A stretch of DNA of 13,034 nt from Planctomycetota bacterium. GTDB lineage: Bacteria > Planctomycetota > Phycisphaerae > WQYP01 > JAJZKY01. The position numbers were made by a program, and so were the translations under genes. Shown piece by piece: positions 1 through 7,386 of this stretch; position 1 is the first letter of the stretch; each line of letters starts with the position of its first letter. Below the pieces are notes generated by a model. The model saw only the letters and a list, made by a program, of their open reading frames with translations, had not been told where the DNA came from and did no database searches. The stretch spans positions 1-13,034 of the forward strand of contig JAJZKY010000047.1 of the NCBI GenBank assembly GCA_021803885.1. Direction: 5' to 3'.

Positions 1-479
1 GGCAGCTCTTCCCAAACCTGAGGGAGGAACGTGCCCTGATAGGCCCCGTAACGCAGGAGGAGGCCGTGCCTGCCAGGCTGGATCTGGGTGATCAGGTCGG
101 CTTCGCTGCGAACGGCCAGCTGTTCGAGCGGGGACAGAACCGACACTTCCACTTGCACGTCAAGCCACTCCGCCGCGCTTATGGGCAAAAAACGAGGATC
201 ATGAAAGGCTGCCGCCAGGGCATTAGCGCGGACGTCTTCGTCCAGGGGGCGATGGGCAATGATGCTACCGATGCAGCCGCGCAAGGCGCCCCGCTGATTG
301 AGGGTGACAAAGCTTGCCGCCGGATCGCGGAGCCAGTTTGCGGCAGGGACGGGCGGCGCCGCGGTCTCGCCCAGGGCTTCGGTGATAGCCGTTCGGGCGA
401 GGTCGAGCAAAACCGGGCCGGCGTTTGCCGGAAGCCGCCCGGAATGGCCTTCCTGGGCTGTTTGATGCGCGTGTTTCAT
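1..479 (-). CDS. AmmeMemoRadiSam system protein A (AMMECR1 domain), 3' end cut by window edge
   Basis: AMMECR1-domain protein, partner of the MEMO-like protein and a radical SAM enzyme in the AmmeMemoRadiSam set. The set's reaction is not established as far as I know. Translating from the ATG at 479-477 gives 159 complete codons that run off the left edge. The diagnostic LRGCIG motif is at residues 67-72, EVSVLSP at about 111-117, and GTFLPQVW at about 149-156, all in family order. The C-terminal 30 or so residues are missing because the window ends. The start codon overlaps the stop of protein B in an ATGA arrangement, so the two are almost certainly translationally coupled. The third member, the radical SAM protein C, is not in the window and would be expected further left. 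Family assignment is secure; biochemical role is not. Confidence 0.93.
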   Translation of the reverse strand, partial: MKHAHQTAQEGHSGRLPANAGPVLLDLARTAITEALGETAAPPVPAANWLRDPAASFVTLNQRGALRGCIGSIIAHRPLDEDVRANALAAAFHDPRFLPISAAEWLDVQVEVSVLSPLEQLAVRSEADLITQIQPGRHGLLLRYGAYQGTFLPQVWEEL

Positions 480-1300
480 GGCGCGGCGGGCTCCGTAAAA
501 AAGGCCAAGGCCGCATAGCCGACCACGGTGTCACGGCTTCCGGCGGTATCGCCGGAATTACGCAGATCAAGCAGGCGTGGCTGTAAGTGATGACGGCGGG
601 CGGTCTGCAGAAGGCCGTTGATGGGGGTGGCGCCACAGGCCTGCTCGTGATGGATGGGCGTATCATCGAGGCGCAGGATCTGCTGAACCGTGGCAGTATC
701 GATATCACGTGCTTCGGCATAGGGGTGATAGTGTGACAAATCCGAGCTGATCAGAATGACGGTTTCTGGCCCACCCCATAACATGTCCAGCACCTCTGCC
801 ACCTTCTGAGTAGTAACCTCCCCCACCACCAGAGGCACAATGGATACCGGCCCTAGCACCTCTTGTATGAAGGGCAACTGCACCTCGAGGGCATGTTCCT
901 CGGCATGGGCGCCAGGCAATTCCAGAACTTGGGGCAGTCGCGTGATAGCAGCAACCCCGGCGCGATCCACAGAGAGCGCTCCGAGGGGTGTCTGAAAAGC
1001 ATCGACACCAGGCAGGGCGATACCCCGAAAGGGCACGCGATGAGCTGGGCCGAGGAGGACGACTCGCTGGATTTCGCCCCGGCCCGGCGCCAGCAAGTTA
1101 TAGGCGCTGGCTGCTATGGGGCCGGAATAGACATAACCGGCATGAGGGACGATCAGCGCCTTGGGCCATGACAACGCCTCCTGGCCGCCGGACCGGTGAG
1201 TGCCGGACTCGTGCAGATATCGTTGCACGTCTTTGTCCAAAATCGTCGCCTGAGCAGGATAAAAAGCACCGGCCACAGCGGCTGGCCGCACATGTGCCAT
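476..1300 (-). CDS. AmmeMemoRadiSam system protein B (MEMO1 family)
   Basis: MEMO1-family protein of 274 aa, full length for the family. MEMO proteins share the fold of LigB-type non-haem iron dioxygenases; human MEMO1 binds metal through His, Asp and Cys residues. Visible motifs are an N-terminal RPAAVAGAFYP, VPHAGYVYSG with H53, LGPAH with H87, EEHALEVQLPF at about 134-144, SSDLSHY with D187 and H190, and ACGATP with C222. These match the positions of the known MEMO metal ligands, so the site looks intact. The ATG at 1300 is chosen because a GAGGG ribosome-binding sequence lies 8 nt upstream and the protein begins exactly where the family does. It is the first gene of an operon reading left into protein A. 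A role in iron or redox chemistry would suit the host but is only a guess. Confidence 0.94.
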   Translation of the reverse strand: MAHVRPAAVAGAFYPAQATILDKDVQRYLHESGTHRSGGQEALSWPKALIVPHAGYVYSGPIAASAYNLLAPGRGEIQRVVLLGPAHRVPFRGIALPGVDAFQTPLGALSVDRAGVAAITRLPQVLELPGAHAEEHALEVQLPFIQEVLGPVSIVPLVVGEVTTQKVAEVLDMLWGGPETVILISSDLSHYHPYAEARDIDTATVQQILRLDDTPIHHEQACGATPINGLLQTARRHHLQPRLLDLRNSGDTAGSRDTVVGYAALAFFTEPAAP

Positions 1301-1323
1301 GACTGATTCCCTCTAATTTATAC

Positions 1324-1352
1324 AATATCAGGATGCCGTTAAGGTTTTTCAA
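1324..1352 (-). promoter_or_regulatory. Possible sigma70 promoter for the AmmeMemoRadiSam B-A operon
   Basis: Reading the minus strand, TTGAAA (1352-1347) is followed after exactly 17 nt by GATATT (1329-1324). These match the sigma70 consensus at 5/6 and 4/6. Transcription would begin near 1317, leaving a short leader just long enough to hold the GAGGG ribosome-binding sequence. An overlapping TATAAA a few bases downstream is an alternative -10. Confidence 0.4.
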
Positions 1353-2095
1353 GGGGCCATCGTTGAGCGCCATGGATTCCCGGATTTATTGATCGCCTTA
1401 GTGTAGAGGGTAATGACAGCCGTCTCGGCCACTATATGTCCGCGCCTGGCCGCCTTAAGCCGCAATTTATCGAGATGTTGCAAGTCTAGAAATCTCGTTG
1501 CTAGCGCAAAGAGCCAAAATATCAGTGTCTGCCGATAAGTAAACAGAAACCGCTGTAGCCCGTACGAGGCCGGTCTTTGATGTCTTCCCCGATGCCTGGG
1601 GAAGTGCCCGCAGCCCTGTGGGGAGATCCGGAATACCGGATGGCATATCGCGCGGGACCAGGTGTATCCAGAGGCGCGGGGCCGCAGAGTCTTTAAGTAT
1701 CGGGGCCTTCGATCATGAGAATCAGATTCTAAGCCCCTTACAGAAAGACGCATTTAGCGCAGGAGAAGCGAAAGATCAGCGCCCTCTTGCAGGCGTACTG
1801 GCATGCCATGGTGCCGTGACTGGCAACGCGCTAAAATGCCGTTATATGCGTAGTTCCTAAGCGTCGGGTTGTTAAAAATGCCCGCCGACACGGGGCCGGT
1901 AGGGGTGTGGCTCGTTATTGCCGCTCACATGGATCCGAGTTGTTCGAGACAATCGCCTCCAGAGACTTATCCGCTTCTCGCGTAACCGCTTTATCGCAGC
2001 GTGTGCGACCAACCTTCCGAAACGCCCAATCGATTATTCGTCATCGCCCGCTTAGACATGACCCCAAAAGCTTTGCCATGGCCACAATGTGCGCT
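1353..2095. other. 743-bp gene-free interval with short palindromes
   Basis: No open frame here has a family signature, a good ribosome-binding site or a plausible protein composition; the longest, 134 codons on the minus strand at 1349-1753, is Arg-rich and unrecognisable. Three short structures are visible: CTTCCCC/GGGGAAG around a 7-nt loop at 1584-1604, ATCCGG-AATA-CCGGAT at 1626-1641, and AGAATC-A-GATTCT at 1718-1730. The interval lies between two minus-strand genes, so it must contain the 3' end of the host-attachment-type mRNA, but I see no convincing intrinsic terminator. It may be decayed coding DNA. Confidence 0.5.
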
Positions 2096-2542
2096 TTATG
2101 GACACAACGTCTTGGCGAGGTGCTTCGCCAGTTCGGGAATGACCTCCTGACTATAATCTTTATCCAAAGTCGCGCGCACCATCGCGCTGGTCGGAGCATC
2201 CAGGCTTTCTCGAAGCAGGCCAAGGAAATGCGGTGGTGCCACGAGGATCAGATGCTGATAGGCCCCCGCCATTCGTCCCGCCTCGAGACGTTCCACCAAC
2301 TCCGCGGCAAAATGCTGCATCTCCGTTTCCTTGGGACCGGTCTTCCACTGGATTGCGGAACGCCGACCTAGGGCGTCGCTTTGTTGGGTACGACCGGCGC
2401 TATCCGTGACGAGATCCCCTTCATGTTTGCGGCTGTCGGGATGGGCCCAATTGTGGACCAGTTGCAAACCCTTGCCACAGCCTTCATTGAGAAAGAGTCG
2501 TGCTTCGGCGGCGTTGCTTACTAATACCCAAGTGTGAGTCAT
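2096..2542 (-). CDS. 'Host attachment' family protein (baeRF / eRF1-like fold)
   Basis: 148-aa soluble protein of the family annotated 'protein required for attachment to host cells' after an Agrobacterium gene. From memory, later comparative work places these among bacterial relatives of archaeo-eukaryotic release factor eRF1 (baeRF families), which suggests a ribosome-linked role. Family features seen are an N-terminal TWVLVSNAAEARLF strand-helix, an HPDSRKHEGDLVTDSAGR block (residues 34-51) and the diagnostic LILVAPPHFLGLLR segment (98-111). The ATG at 2542 is preferred over one five codons upstream because AAGGGG sits 6 nt before it and family members begin with this segment. No charged signal peptide or membrane helix is present. 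It stands alone on its strand with long gaps on both sides. Family assignment is good; the attachment role is unlikely for a free-living acidophile. Confidence 0.88.
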   Translation of the reverse strand: MTHTWVLVSNAAEARLFLNEGCGKGLQLVHNWAHPDSRKHEGDLVTDSAGRTQQSDALGRRSAIQWKTGPKETEMQHFAAELVERLEAGRMAGAYQHLILVAPPHFLGLLRESLDAPTSAMVRATLDKDYSQEVIPELAKHLAKTLCP

Positions 2543-2752
2543 ATGTTGCCCCTTCAATCTATTCGTGGATCCTCAATGTCCTATCGACTATGCGGCGAGC
2601 GCACAGTGAACGGCGCGTCTAGCTCCAGTACATCTCTGTGCACCCACCTAACAAAACCAAAGCACCCCGCGCATTTTTGTACTGAAACCAGCAGCCCACG
2701 CAACGATAATTGCATCACGCTCTTCGTGGACGCGGAAGTCAAGAGACTGCTA

Positions 2753-2830
2753 TTCCCCAAACGCCCCAATCGAAGTAGACGAAAGCGCCACGATTGGGCG
2801 CGCGGCGGGTTTCTGCCGGGATTTGGGGAA
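2753..2830. repeat. Nested inverted repeat, possible three-way junction
   Basis: An outer perfect 9-bp arm pair, TTCCCCAAA (2753-2761) and TTTGGGGAA (2822-2830), encloses a second pair, CGCCCCAATCG (2762-2772) and CGATTGGGCG (2791-2800), which pairs fully apart from one extra C. A small third pair, CGGC (2803-2806) and GCCG (2815-2818), fills the rest. The second arm starts at the base immediately after the first ends, so the whole 78 nt would fold as a compact three-way junction on either strand. No tRNA T-loop sequence or other known RNA signature is visible. Confidence 0.6.
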
Positions 2831-2964
2831 CGCAAAGCGATATAGTCAAGAAATATGGCGTGTCGCGGGAACTTTAGTCCCTGTTTCGGGCGCCAAAAGA
2901 CCTGAAAATCGGGCTGTAGCCACGAAAATAATGCGCCGCCCGATAGAGGCGTTTATTGATTTGG

Positions 2965-3065
2965 CCCGTTTGTTCCGGAAACGGGGTCATGAATGAGGTC
3001 GTGGACACGGTTTTGAATTGCAGAAGAGTCTTCTGCGGCCGTGGTGGTTACCCCGGAAACCGGGG
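2965..3065. repeat. Run of three perfect hairpins
   Basis: Three perfect inverted repeats follow one another: CCCGTTT/AAACGGG with a 7-nt loop (2965-2985), GCAGAAG/CTTCTGC with a 3-nt loop (3020-3036), and CCCCGG-AAA-CCGGGG (3051-3065). They lead directly into the terminator-like hairpin at 3074. They could belong to a structured RNA or a decayed insertion-element end. Confidence 0.6.
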
Positions 3066-3073
3066 CTCGGTAT

Positions 3074-3105
3074 GACGCTTACGTCCTGTAAGCGTCCCGT
3101 TTTGT
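3074..3105 (+). terminator. Terminator-like hairpin with no gene upstream on its strand
   Basis: GACGCTTAC (3074-3082) and GTAAGCGTC (3088-3096) form a perfect 9-bp stem with a 5-nt loop. It is followed by CCGTTTTGTG and shortly by another TTTT, so it resembles a weak intrinsic terminator reading right. No U-tract follows on the other strand. No plus-strand gene precedes it in the gap, so it either ends an unannotated RNA or is not a terminator. Confidence 0.45.
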
Positions 3106-3238
3106 GATCTGTTTTGGCACTGTCAGTATACCGGAAAAATGGACACAACGACCCCTAGACGCGTTTTTATGCGTCATCGCAAAACGCCGATTTTCGTATG
3201 ATACGCGGATTTCGAGAGCCACGGGCGGTGACGGGTTT

Positions 3239-3244
3239 TATAAT
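3239..3244 (+). promoter_or_regulatory. Perfect -10 element (TATAAT) for the hydrolase gene
   Basis: TATAAT lies 36 nt upstream of the hydrolase start codon, placing transcription start near 3251 with a 30-nt leader. No convincing -35 box lies 16-18 nt upstream and there is no extended TGn, so an activator may be needed or the match may be fortuitous. Confidence 0.4.
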
Positions 3245-3280
3245 AACGGGCGAGCCTATCGATCATAAGGATGGTGTGGG

Positions 3281-3931
3281 ATGGTAGAATTAGAACGGCT
3301 TGTTCACATTTCTGTAGAAGGGGTGAGCCTCGAAGGCAACTGGGTGATTCCTGAAAATGCCCTCGGTCTGGTGCTCTTCGTTCACGGCAGCGGCAGTAGC
3401 CGCTTAAGTCCCAGAAACAATTACGTGGCGCAGATACTGCGCAATGGCGGTATTGGGACCTTGCTCTTCGATCTGCTGAGCAAGGAGGAGGATCGGGTAT
3501 ATGCCACTCGTTTCGATATCGACCTGCTGAGTGAGCGCTTGGCGTTAGCCACCCGTTGGGCGCAGCGCCAACCGGAGGCGGTGGGCCTACCCTTGGGTTA
3601 TTTCGGCGCCAGCACCGGCGCTGCGGCAGCGTTGCGCGCGGCCGCCCAATTGGGCGACGCTATTGCTGCGGTGGTGTCCCGTGGCGGGCGGCCCGATCTT
3701 ACCGGCCCCACCATCACCCAGGTCAAGGCGCCTACCCTCCTTATCGTCGGCGGCTTAGATGGTGTCGTGATTGGCCTCAATGAGCAGGCTTTCGCTTCCT
3801 TACGGGCAAAGAAGGAGTTGGCCATTATTCCCGGCGCCACCCATCTCTTCGAGGAACAAGGGACGCTGGAGGCGGCGGCCCGCCTGGCCCTGGACTGGTT
3901 TAAGCGCTATTTTAAAGCCGCAGGCGGATAA
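3281..3931 (+). CDS. Alpha/beta hydrolase, dienelactone-hydrolase-like
   Basis: 216-aa cytoplasmic alpha/beta hydrolase of the dienelactone-hydrolase-related group. The substrate cannot be read from the sequence. The oxyanion-side segment LVLFVHGSGSS is at residues 30-40, the nucleophile elbow G-A-S-T-G at 109-113 with S111, the acid in VGGLDG at D160, and the catalytic His in PGATHLF at H188, so the triad is complete. No signal peptide or membrane helix is seen. The ATG at 3281 has AAGGA 9 nt upstream. Related proteins are often encoded beside, or fused to, phosphoribosyltransferases like the one at 5779-6432; here the two are separated by polX and face each other. The gene converges on polX with about 100 bp between them. 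Confidence 0.88.
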   Translation: MVELERLVHISVEGVSLEGNWVIPENALGLVLFVHGSGSSRLSPRNNYVAQILRNGGIGTLLFDLLSKEEDRVYATRFDIDLLSERLALATRWAQRQPEAVGLPLGYFGASTGAAAALRAAAQLGDAIAAVVSRGGRPDLTGPTITQVKAPTLLIVGGLDGVVIGLNEQAFASLRAKKELAIIPGATHLFEEQGTLEAAARLALDWFKRYFKAAGG

Positions 3932-4016
3932 TGCCCCGCCCTGAATGCAAGGATTCCATGGTGGACCCGCCTCGCCTAATGCCAACCGGAGCCGCCGACG
4001 TGATGAGGCGGTGCAA

Positions 4017-4041
4017 TAGACCCTTGTATGTCCTTGGTCTA
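4017..4041. repeat. Inverted repeat between convergent hydrolase and polX genes
   Basis: TAGACC (4017-4022) and GGTCTA (4036-4041) are perfect inverted repeats around a 13-nt loop and overlap the polX stop codon. The position between convergent genes would suit a shared terminator, but no U-tract follows on either strand, so this is a weak call. Confidence 0.22.
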
Positions 4042-5769
4042 GTGGCTTTTGGCCGCCGCCAGCAGGGGCCGCAACTCCTTGAGCGTCCTCGTATTGAGCA
4101 CGTCTTTTTTCTCCAGCCAGCCGCGTTGTGCTTGCTGTAGACCAAAATGCAGATTGGCGAAGTCGTAAATGCTGTGGGCATCGGTATTGACGGCCAGCAG
4201 CACGCCTTCTTCCTTGGCCATCCGGGCATGGATGTCGACGAGATCCAGACGTTCCGGCTGGGCATTGATCTCCAGAAAGCAGCCGCGCTCGCGCGCATGG
4301 CGGATGACGCGGGACATATCCACGTCCATGGGTTTTCGGCTACCGATGAGCCTTCCGGTGGGGTGGGCGAGGATGGTGAAATGGGGGCTGTCCATGGCTT
4401 TGAGGATGCGCGCGGTCTGCTTGCCCCTGGGTAGATCGAACTGGGAGTGCACCGCAGCCACCACCAGGTCCAGGTCACTTAGGATGCCGTCGGGCAAATC
4501 GAGGCGGCCGTCTTCCAGGATGTCCACCTCTATCCCCTTGAGGAGCGTAATGCCATTGCGCTCTCGATTGAAAGCGTCGATCTCATCCATCTGTCGGCGC
4601 AAACGCACCGGGTCCAGGCCATGGGCGACGGTCAGGTGGCGGCTATGCTCGGTGATGGCCAGATATTCGAGGCCTGCGGCCTTGGCGGCCGCGGCCATGT
4701 CTTGCAAACTATAGTGGCCATCGCTGGCCTTGCTGTGGGCGTGCAGGTCGCCGCGCACATCGCCCCTTGTTACGAGCTCGGGCAGGTGTCCGGCGCGGGC
4801 GGCCTGGAGTTCGCCGCGATTCTCTCGCAGCTCCGGCTCAATATAGGGCAGGCCGACGGCGGCGTAGACCGACTCCTCCGTATCGCCGGCAATTCGTTCC
4901 TTCCCGCGAAAAATCCCGTATTCATTGACCTTGAGGCCCATATTCTGACCCATGCGGCGGATAGCTATATTGTGGGTCTTGGAACCGGTGAAATAATGCA
5001 GGGCGGCACCGTAGGCCGATTCGTCCACGGCCCGAAGGTCGACCTGAAGTTTGTTGTGCAGGATCACGGTGGCCCGGGTAGTGCCATGGGAGAGGACTTC
5101 CGCCACATCTTCATAGGTGATGAAACGTTCCATCACCGGACTGTCGGCGGCGGCCGTCGCCAATATATCCAGGTCGCCCACCGTGTCCTTGCCGCGCCGG
5201 AAGCTGCCGGCCACCACCACCCGCCGTACGCCGGGTATGCTCTGCAGATAGCGGACCAGGGCGGCGGCATACGGGGCTGCAATGGCAATGGGAAAACGGG
5301 GCACGGCGGCGAGATGAGCCTGGAGGGCCTCCAAAATGCGGGCCTCGGTTTTCTCGCCAAAACCGGGGATGTTGCGGATGCGTTTCTCCTGCGCGGCGCG
5401 GGCTAGCTGTTCCACCGTCTCCACGTCCAGTTCATGCCAGAGCGCCTTGACCCGCCTAGGCCCGAGGCTCGGCACCTTGAGTAACTCCGCCAAAGCCGGA
5501 GGGGTCTGTTTTTTTAGTTTTTCGAGGAAGGAGCAATGGCCCGTGGTAACCATCTCGATCATTTTTTTAGCCAGATCCTCGCCGATGCCGGGTAGTTCCG
5601 TAAGGTCTTCGCCGGCCTCTACCATGGTCTTGACGTCACGGCTCAGGCCTTGTACGAGACGGGCGGCATTGCGATAGGCCCGCACCCGGAAGGGGTTGGC
5701 GTCCTCGATCTCCAAGAGGTCGGCGATCTCGTCGAATACGCGTGCAATGTCTGGATTGAGAACCGGCAT
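4039..5769 (-). CDS. polX: DNA polymerase/3'-5' exonuclease PolX
   Basis: 576-aa family-X DNA polymerase, the usual bacterial length. PolX fills short gaps and processes 3' ends in base excision repair. Residues 1-150 carry the helix-hairpin-helix part, with ELPGIGEDLAKKM (58-70), VPSLGPRRV (99-107) and IPGFGEKT (134-141). The polymerase core shows VAGSFRRGKDTVGDLDI (187-202), with metal-binding D199 and D201 and the third Asp in QVDLRAV (D244). The C-terminal PHP nuclease domain is complete: GDLHAHS (H343, H345), ITEHS, GIEVD (E414), AAVHS (H441), LAHPTGR (H469) and NTDAHS (D530, H532). The start lies 9 nt after the phosphoribosyltransferase stop with no clear ribosome-binding site, so translation is probably coupled. 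Both catalytic centres look intact. Confidence 0.97.
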   Translation of the reverse strand: MPVLNPDIARVFDEIADLLEIEDANPFRVRAYRNAARLVQGLSRDVKTMVEAGEDLTELPGIGEDLAKKMIEMVTTGHCSFLEKLKKQTPPALAELLKVPSLGPRRVKALWHELDVETVEQLARAAQEKRIRNIPGFGEKTEARILEALQAHLAAVPRFPIAIAAPYAAALVRYLQSIPGVRRVVVAGSFRRGKDTVGDLDILATAAADSPVMERFITYEDVAEVLSHGTTRATVILHNKLQVDLRAVDESAYGAALHYFTGSKTHNIAIRRMGQNMGLKVNEYGIFRGKERIAGDTEESVYAAVGLPYIEPELRENRGELQAARAGHLPELVTRGDVRGDLHAHSKASDGHYSLQDMAAAAKAAGLEYLAITEHSRHLTVAHGLDPVRLRRQMDEIDAFNRERNGITLLKGIEVDILEDGRLDLPDGILSDLDLVVAAVHSQFDLPRGKQTARILKAMDSPHFTILAHPTGRLIGSRKPMDVDMSRVIRHARERGCFLEINAQPERLDLVDIHARMAKEEGVLLAVNTDAHSIYDFANLHFGLQQAQRGWLEKKDVLNTRTLKELRPLLAAAKSH

Positions 5770-5778
5770 GGTGTATGG

Positions 5779-6432
5779 CTACGCCGGCGGCGATGTTTCG
5801 CGCAAAATCTGCAGCACCTCACTGTCTTCGACTTCCCGGAAGTCAGCAAAGAACTCTCCTACCGCACGAAACGGCTTTGGGGCCGACAGGTAAACCAGCT
5901 CATCGGCCAGAGGACGCAAGCGCGTGATGGTCTCAGGAGGGGCCACGGCAAAAGCGGCGATCAGACGCGCGGGCCGCTGCTGGCGAAGGAGACGCAACGC
6001 GGCCCCCAGAGTAGCGCCGGTGGCGACGCCATCGTCAACCACAATAACGATCCGGCCTTGTGGGTCAAAGGCCTGGTGAATCGGTGTGTATTGCGTGCGT
6101 CTCGCCTTGATGACCTTCAGTTGCCGGGCTGCTTCGTCGCGGATGTATTGTCCGTCGATGCCAAGACGACTGACTATAGGGTCGGTCCATATCCGCCCGT
6201 CTTCATCGACGACGCCTATGGCATATTCGGGGTTGCCGGGCGCCCCGATTTTGCGTACCAGAACCACATCAAGATCCCCATGAAGGGCGTTAGCGATTAT
6301 GCGCCCCATGGGTAGCGCTCCGCGTGGGATGGCAAGCACCAAGGGATGTTTGCCATCGTAAGCGGCCAGCTTCCGGGCCAGTAATTCGGCTGCCGCTTCA
6401 CGGTTGGCAAAATGTTGTGGAATCGTGGCCAT
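5779..6432 (-). CDS. Phosphoribosyltransferase (type I PRTase fold)
   Basis: 217-aa phosphoribosyltransferase. These enzymes transfer ribose 5-phosphate from PRPP, but this group has no assigned acceptor base. The PRPP-binding loop IVVDDGVATGATL is at residues 130-142, preceded by strand RIVIV, and the N-terminal part has LVLAIPRGALPMG followed by LDVVLVRKIGAPGNPEYAIG, typical of the group found next to or fused with dienelactone-hydrolase-like domains. The frame is open 53 codons further upstream, but the ATG at 6432 is preferred: GGAAGG lies 6 nt before it and the family begins near FANREAAAELLA. An adjacent ATG at 6435 is equally possible in frame but only 3 nt from that site. It is the first gene of an operon with polX. 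Confidence 0.9.
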   Translation of the reverse strand: MATIPQHFANREAAAELLARKLAAYDGKHPLVLAIPRGALPMGRIIANALHGDLDVVLVRKIGAPGNPEYAIGVVDEDGRIWTDPIVSRLGIDGQYIRDEAARQLKVIKARRTQYTPIHQAFDPQGRIVIVVDDGVATGATLGAALRLLRQQRPARLIAAFAVAPPETITRLRPLADELVYLSAPKPFRAVGEFFADFREVEDSEVLQILRETSPPA

Positions 6433-6752
6433 CATGAGCCTTCCAAGTGATATGGCGGTGCCATGTTGCACGCCGGAATGCGCCGCAATGCGTGGTGCTC
6501 GGTCCGGCTTCGCCTTTGACTGAGCGCCGCTTCCCATCATATTGGCATATCGCCCAATGGTTTTGATAGAGACGTTTCTACCTCGCTGCAACGGACTGTC
6601 ACCAGCCGTTGACCTTGTACGCGTGGCCCAGGCGTGGACCCAGTGGATCGCCTACTTAAAAGGGCAGGCGAAGACACAAACGTTTACTTACTGCGGGTGT
6701 GAAATCCCGAGGCAACTTTTCACCCCTCAGGCATCAACGATACGAGGCGCTT

Positions 6753-6775
6753 GACTATAAGTCCTTGAAGCGACT
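6753..6775 (+). repeat. Split direct repeat, left copy
   Basis: GACTATAA (6753-6760) and AAGCGACT (6768-6775) are separated by 7 nt. The same two octamers occur directly joined at 7371-7386, about 0.6 kb to the right and in the same orientation. Confidence 0.55.
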
Positions 6776-6924
6776 CCCTTCCCTGTCAGAGGCAGGAGTG
6801 GCGCGCAATGGGGTGGACTTCGGATCAAAGCGCAAGGGGAGTACCCCAGGCGATCCCAGCCTTGAGGGCGCCCCGTGACACCTCTTAAGGAGACCCGTCT
6901 CGGGCCGTGCGTGCGATGACCTGG

Positions 6925-6948
6925 CGGGGGTGCGTGGCGGCACCCCCG
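6925..6948. repeat. Strong GC hairpin
   Basis: CGGGGGTGC (6925-6933) and GCACCCCCG (6940-6948) form a perfect 9-bp, nearly all-GC stem with a 6-nt loop. No U-tract follows on either strand, so it is not a classical terminator. It is the strongest single structure in the gene-free interval. Confidence 0.6.
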
Positions 6949-7370
6949 GTTCCTGGCGGATTTCGATTGTCGGGCCCGAAAGCTTCTTCTGCCAGCCGGC
7001 ATGCGACAGCCCCTCAAGGCGGCGCTACCGCCCCGACTGCGAGACATCTGCATCACAACTTACGTTACGGAAGACCCTCTCGTGTCCTGCGATCCTCTGC
7101 GCCACCCTTGGGGCGCCGTAAGGCCGCTTGCCGCTCACAGCCTCTCAAGGCAGACGATGAACCCGGGCTTTAAGGGCGCGCCCAGAGGCCGTGGTGCCAC
7201 TTTCACCCCGATTGGGTCTGGATACGCTATAGCGGGGAAGAACCCTACCCACCGCCAGATGAGAAGGGGCACGGCCGCCGCGTGTGTGTCGTGCGCCGGT
7301 GTTTCCGCTTGCCCTTCTATGGTCTATACCTCACAAAGGAGGTTTGGTGCTGCGGAAACGGCCAAGCGGC

Positions 7371-7386
7371 GACTATAAAAGCGACT
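7371..7386 (+). repeat. Split direct repeat, right copy
   Basis: GACTATAA is directly followed by AAGCGACT, the joined form of the two octamers at 6753-6775. Together the copies delimit a segment of about 0.63 kb. Confidence 0.55.

Larger units (their letters stand above)
2543..3280. other. 738-bp gene-free interval rich in inverted repeats
   Basis: This divergent gap between the host-attachment-type gene and the hydrolase gene must carry promoters for both. No open frame resembles a protein family; frames at 2534-2845 (+) and 2581-2835 (-) have no good start context. It holds two structured blocks, a nested inverted repeat (2753-2830) and a run of perfect hairpins (2965-3096), described separately. 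A perfect TATAAT lies at 3239-3244 near the hydrolase gene. Confidence 0.6.

Noticed and set aside
66..518. 150-codon plus-strand frame at the left edge
   Set aside because: The minus strand here encodes the AMMECR1 protein with clear motifs.
1349..1753. 134-codon minus-strand frame in the gap upstream of AmmeMemoRadiSam B
   Set aside because: No ribosome-binding site, no family signature and atypical composition; could be decayed DNA but cannot be supported as a gene.
3120..3145. IS21-like terminal sequence (TGTC...GACA)
   Set aside because: The inverted repeat is weak and no second end or transposase fragment is present in the window.
4621..5406. 261-codon plus-strand open frame opposite polX
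   Set aside because: PolX motifs on the minus strand are complete across this stretch; the plus frame has no recognisable domain or ribosome-binding site.
5650..6315. 221-codon plus-strand open frame opposite the phosphoribosyltransferase and the start of polX
   Set aside because: It runs antisense across two genes with clear motifs and has no features of its own.
6755..6800. Right end of an IS200/IS605 element (ACTCC...GGAGT hairpin)
   Set aside because: The hairpin resembles such ends only loosely, and no TnpA or TnpB remnant could be recognised in the neighbouring frames.
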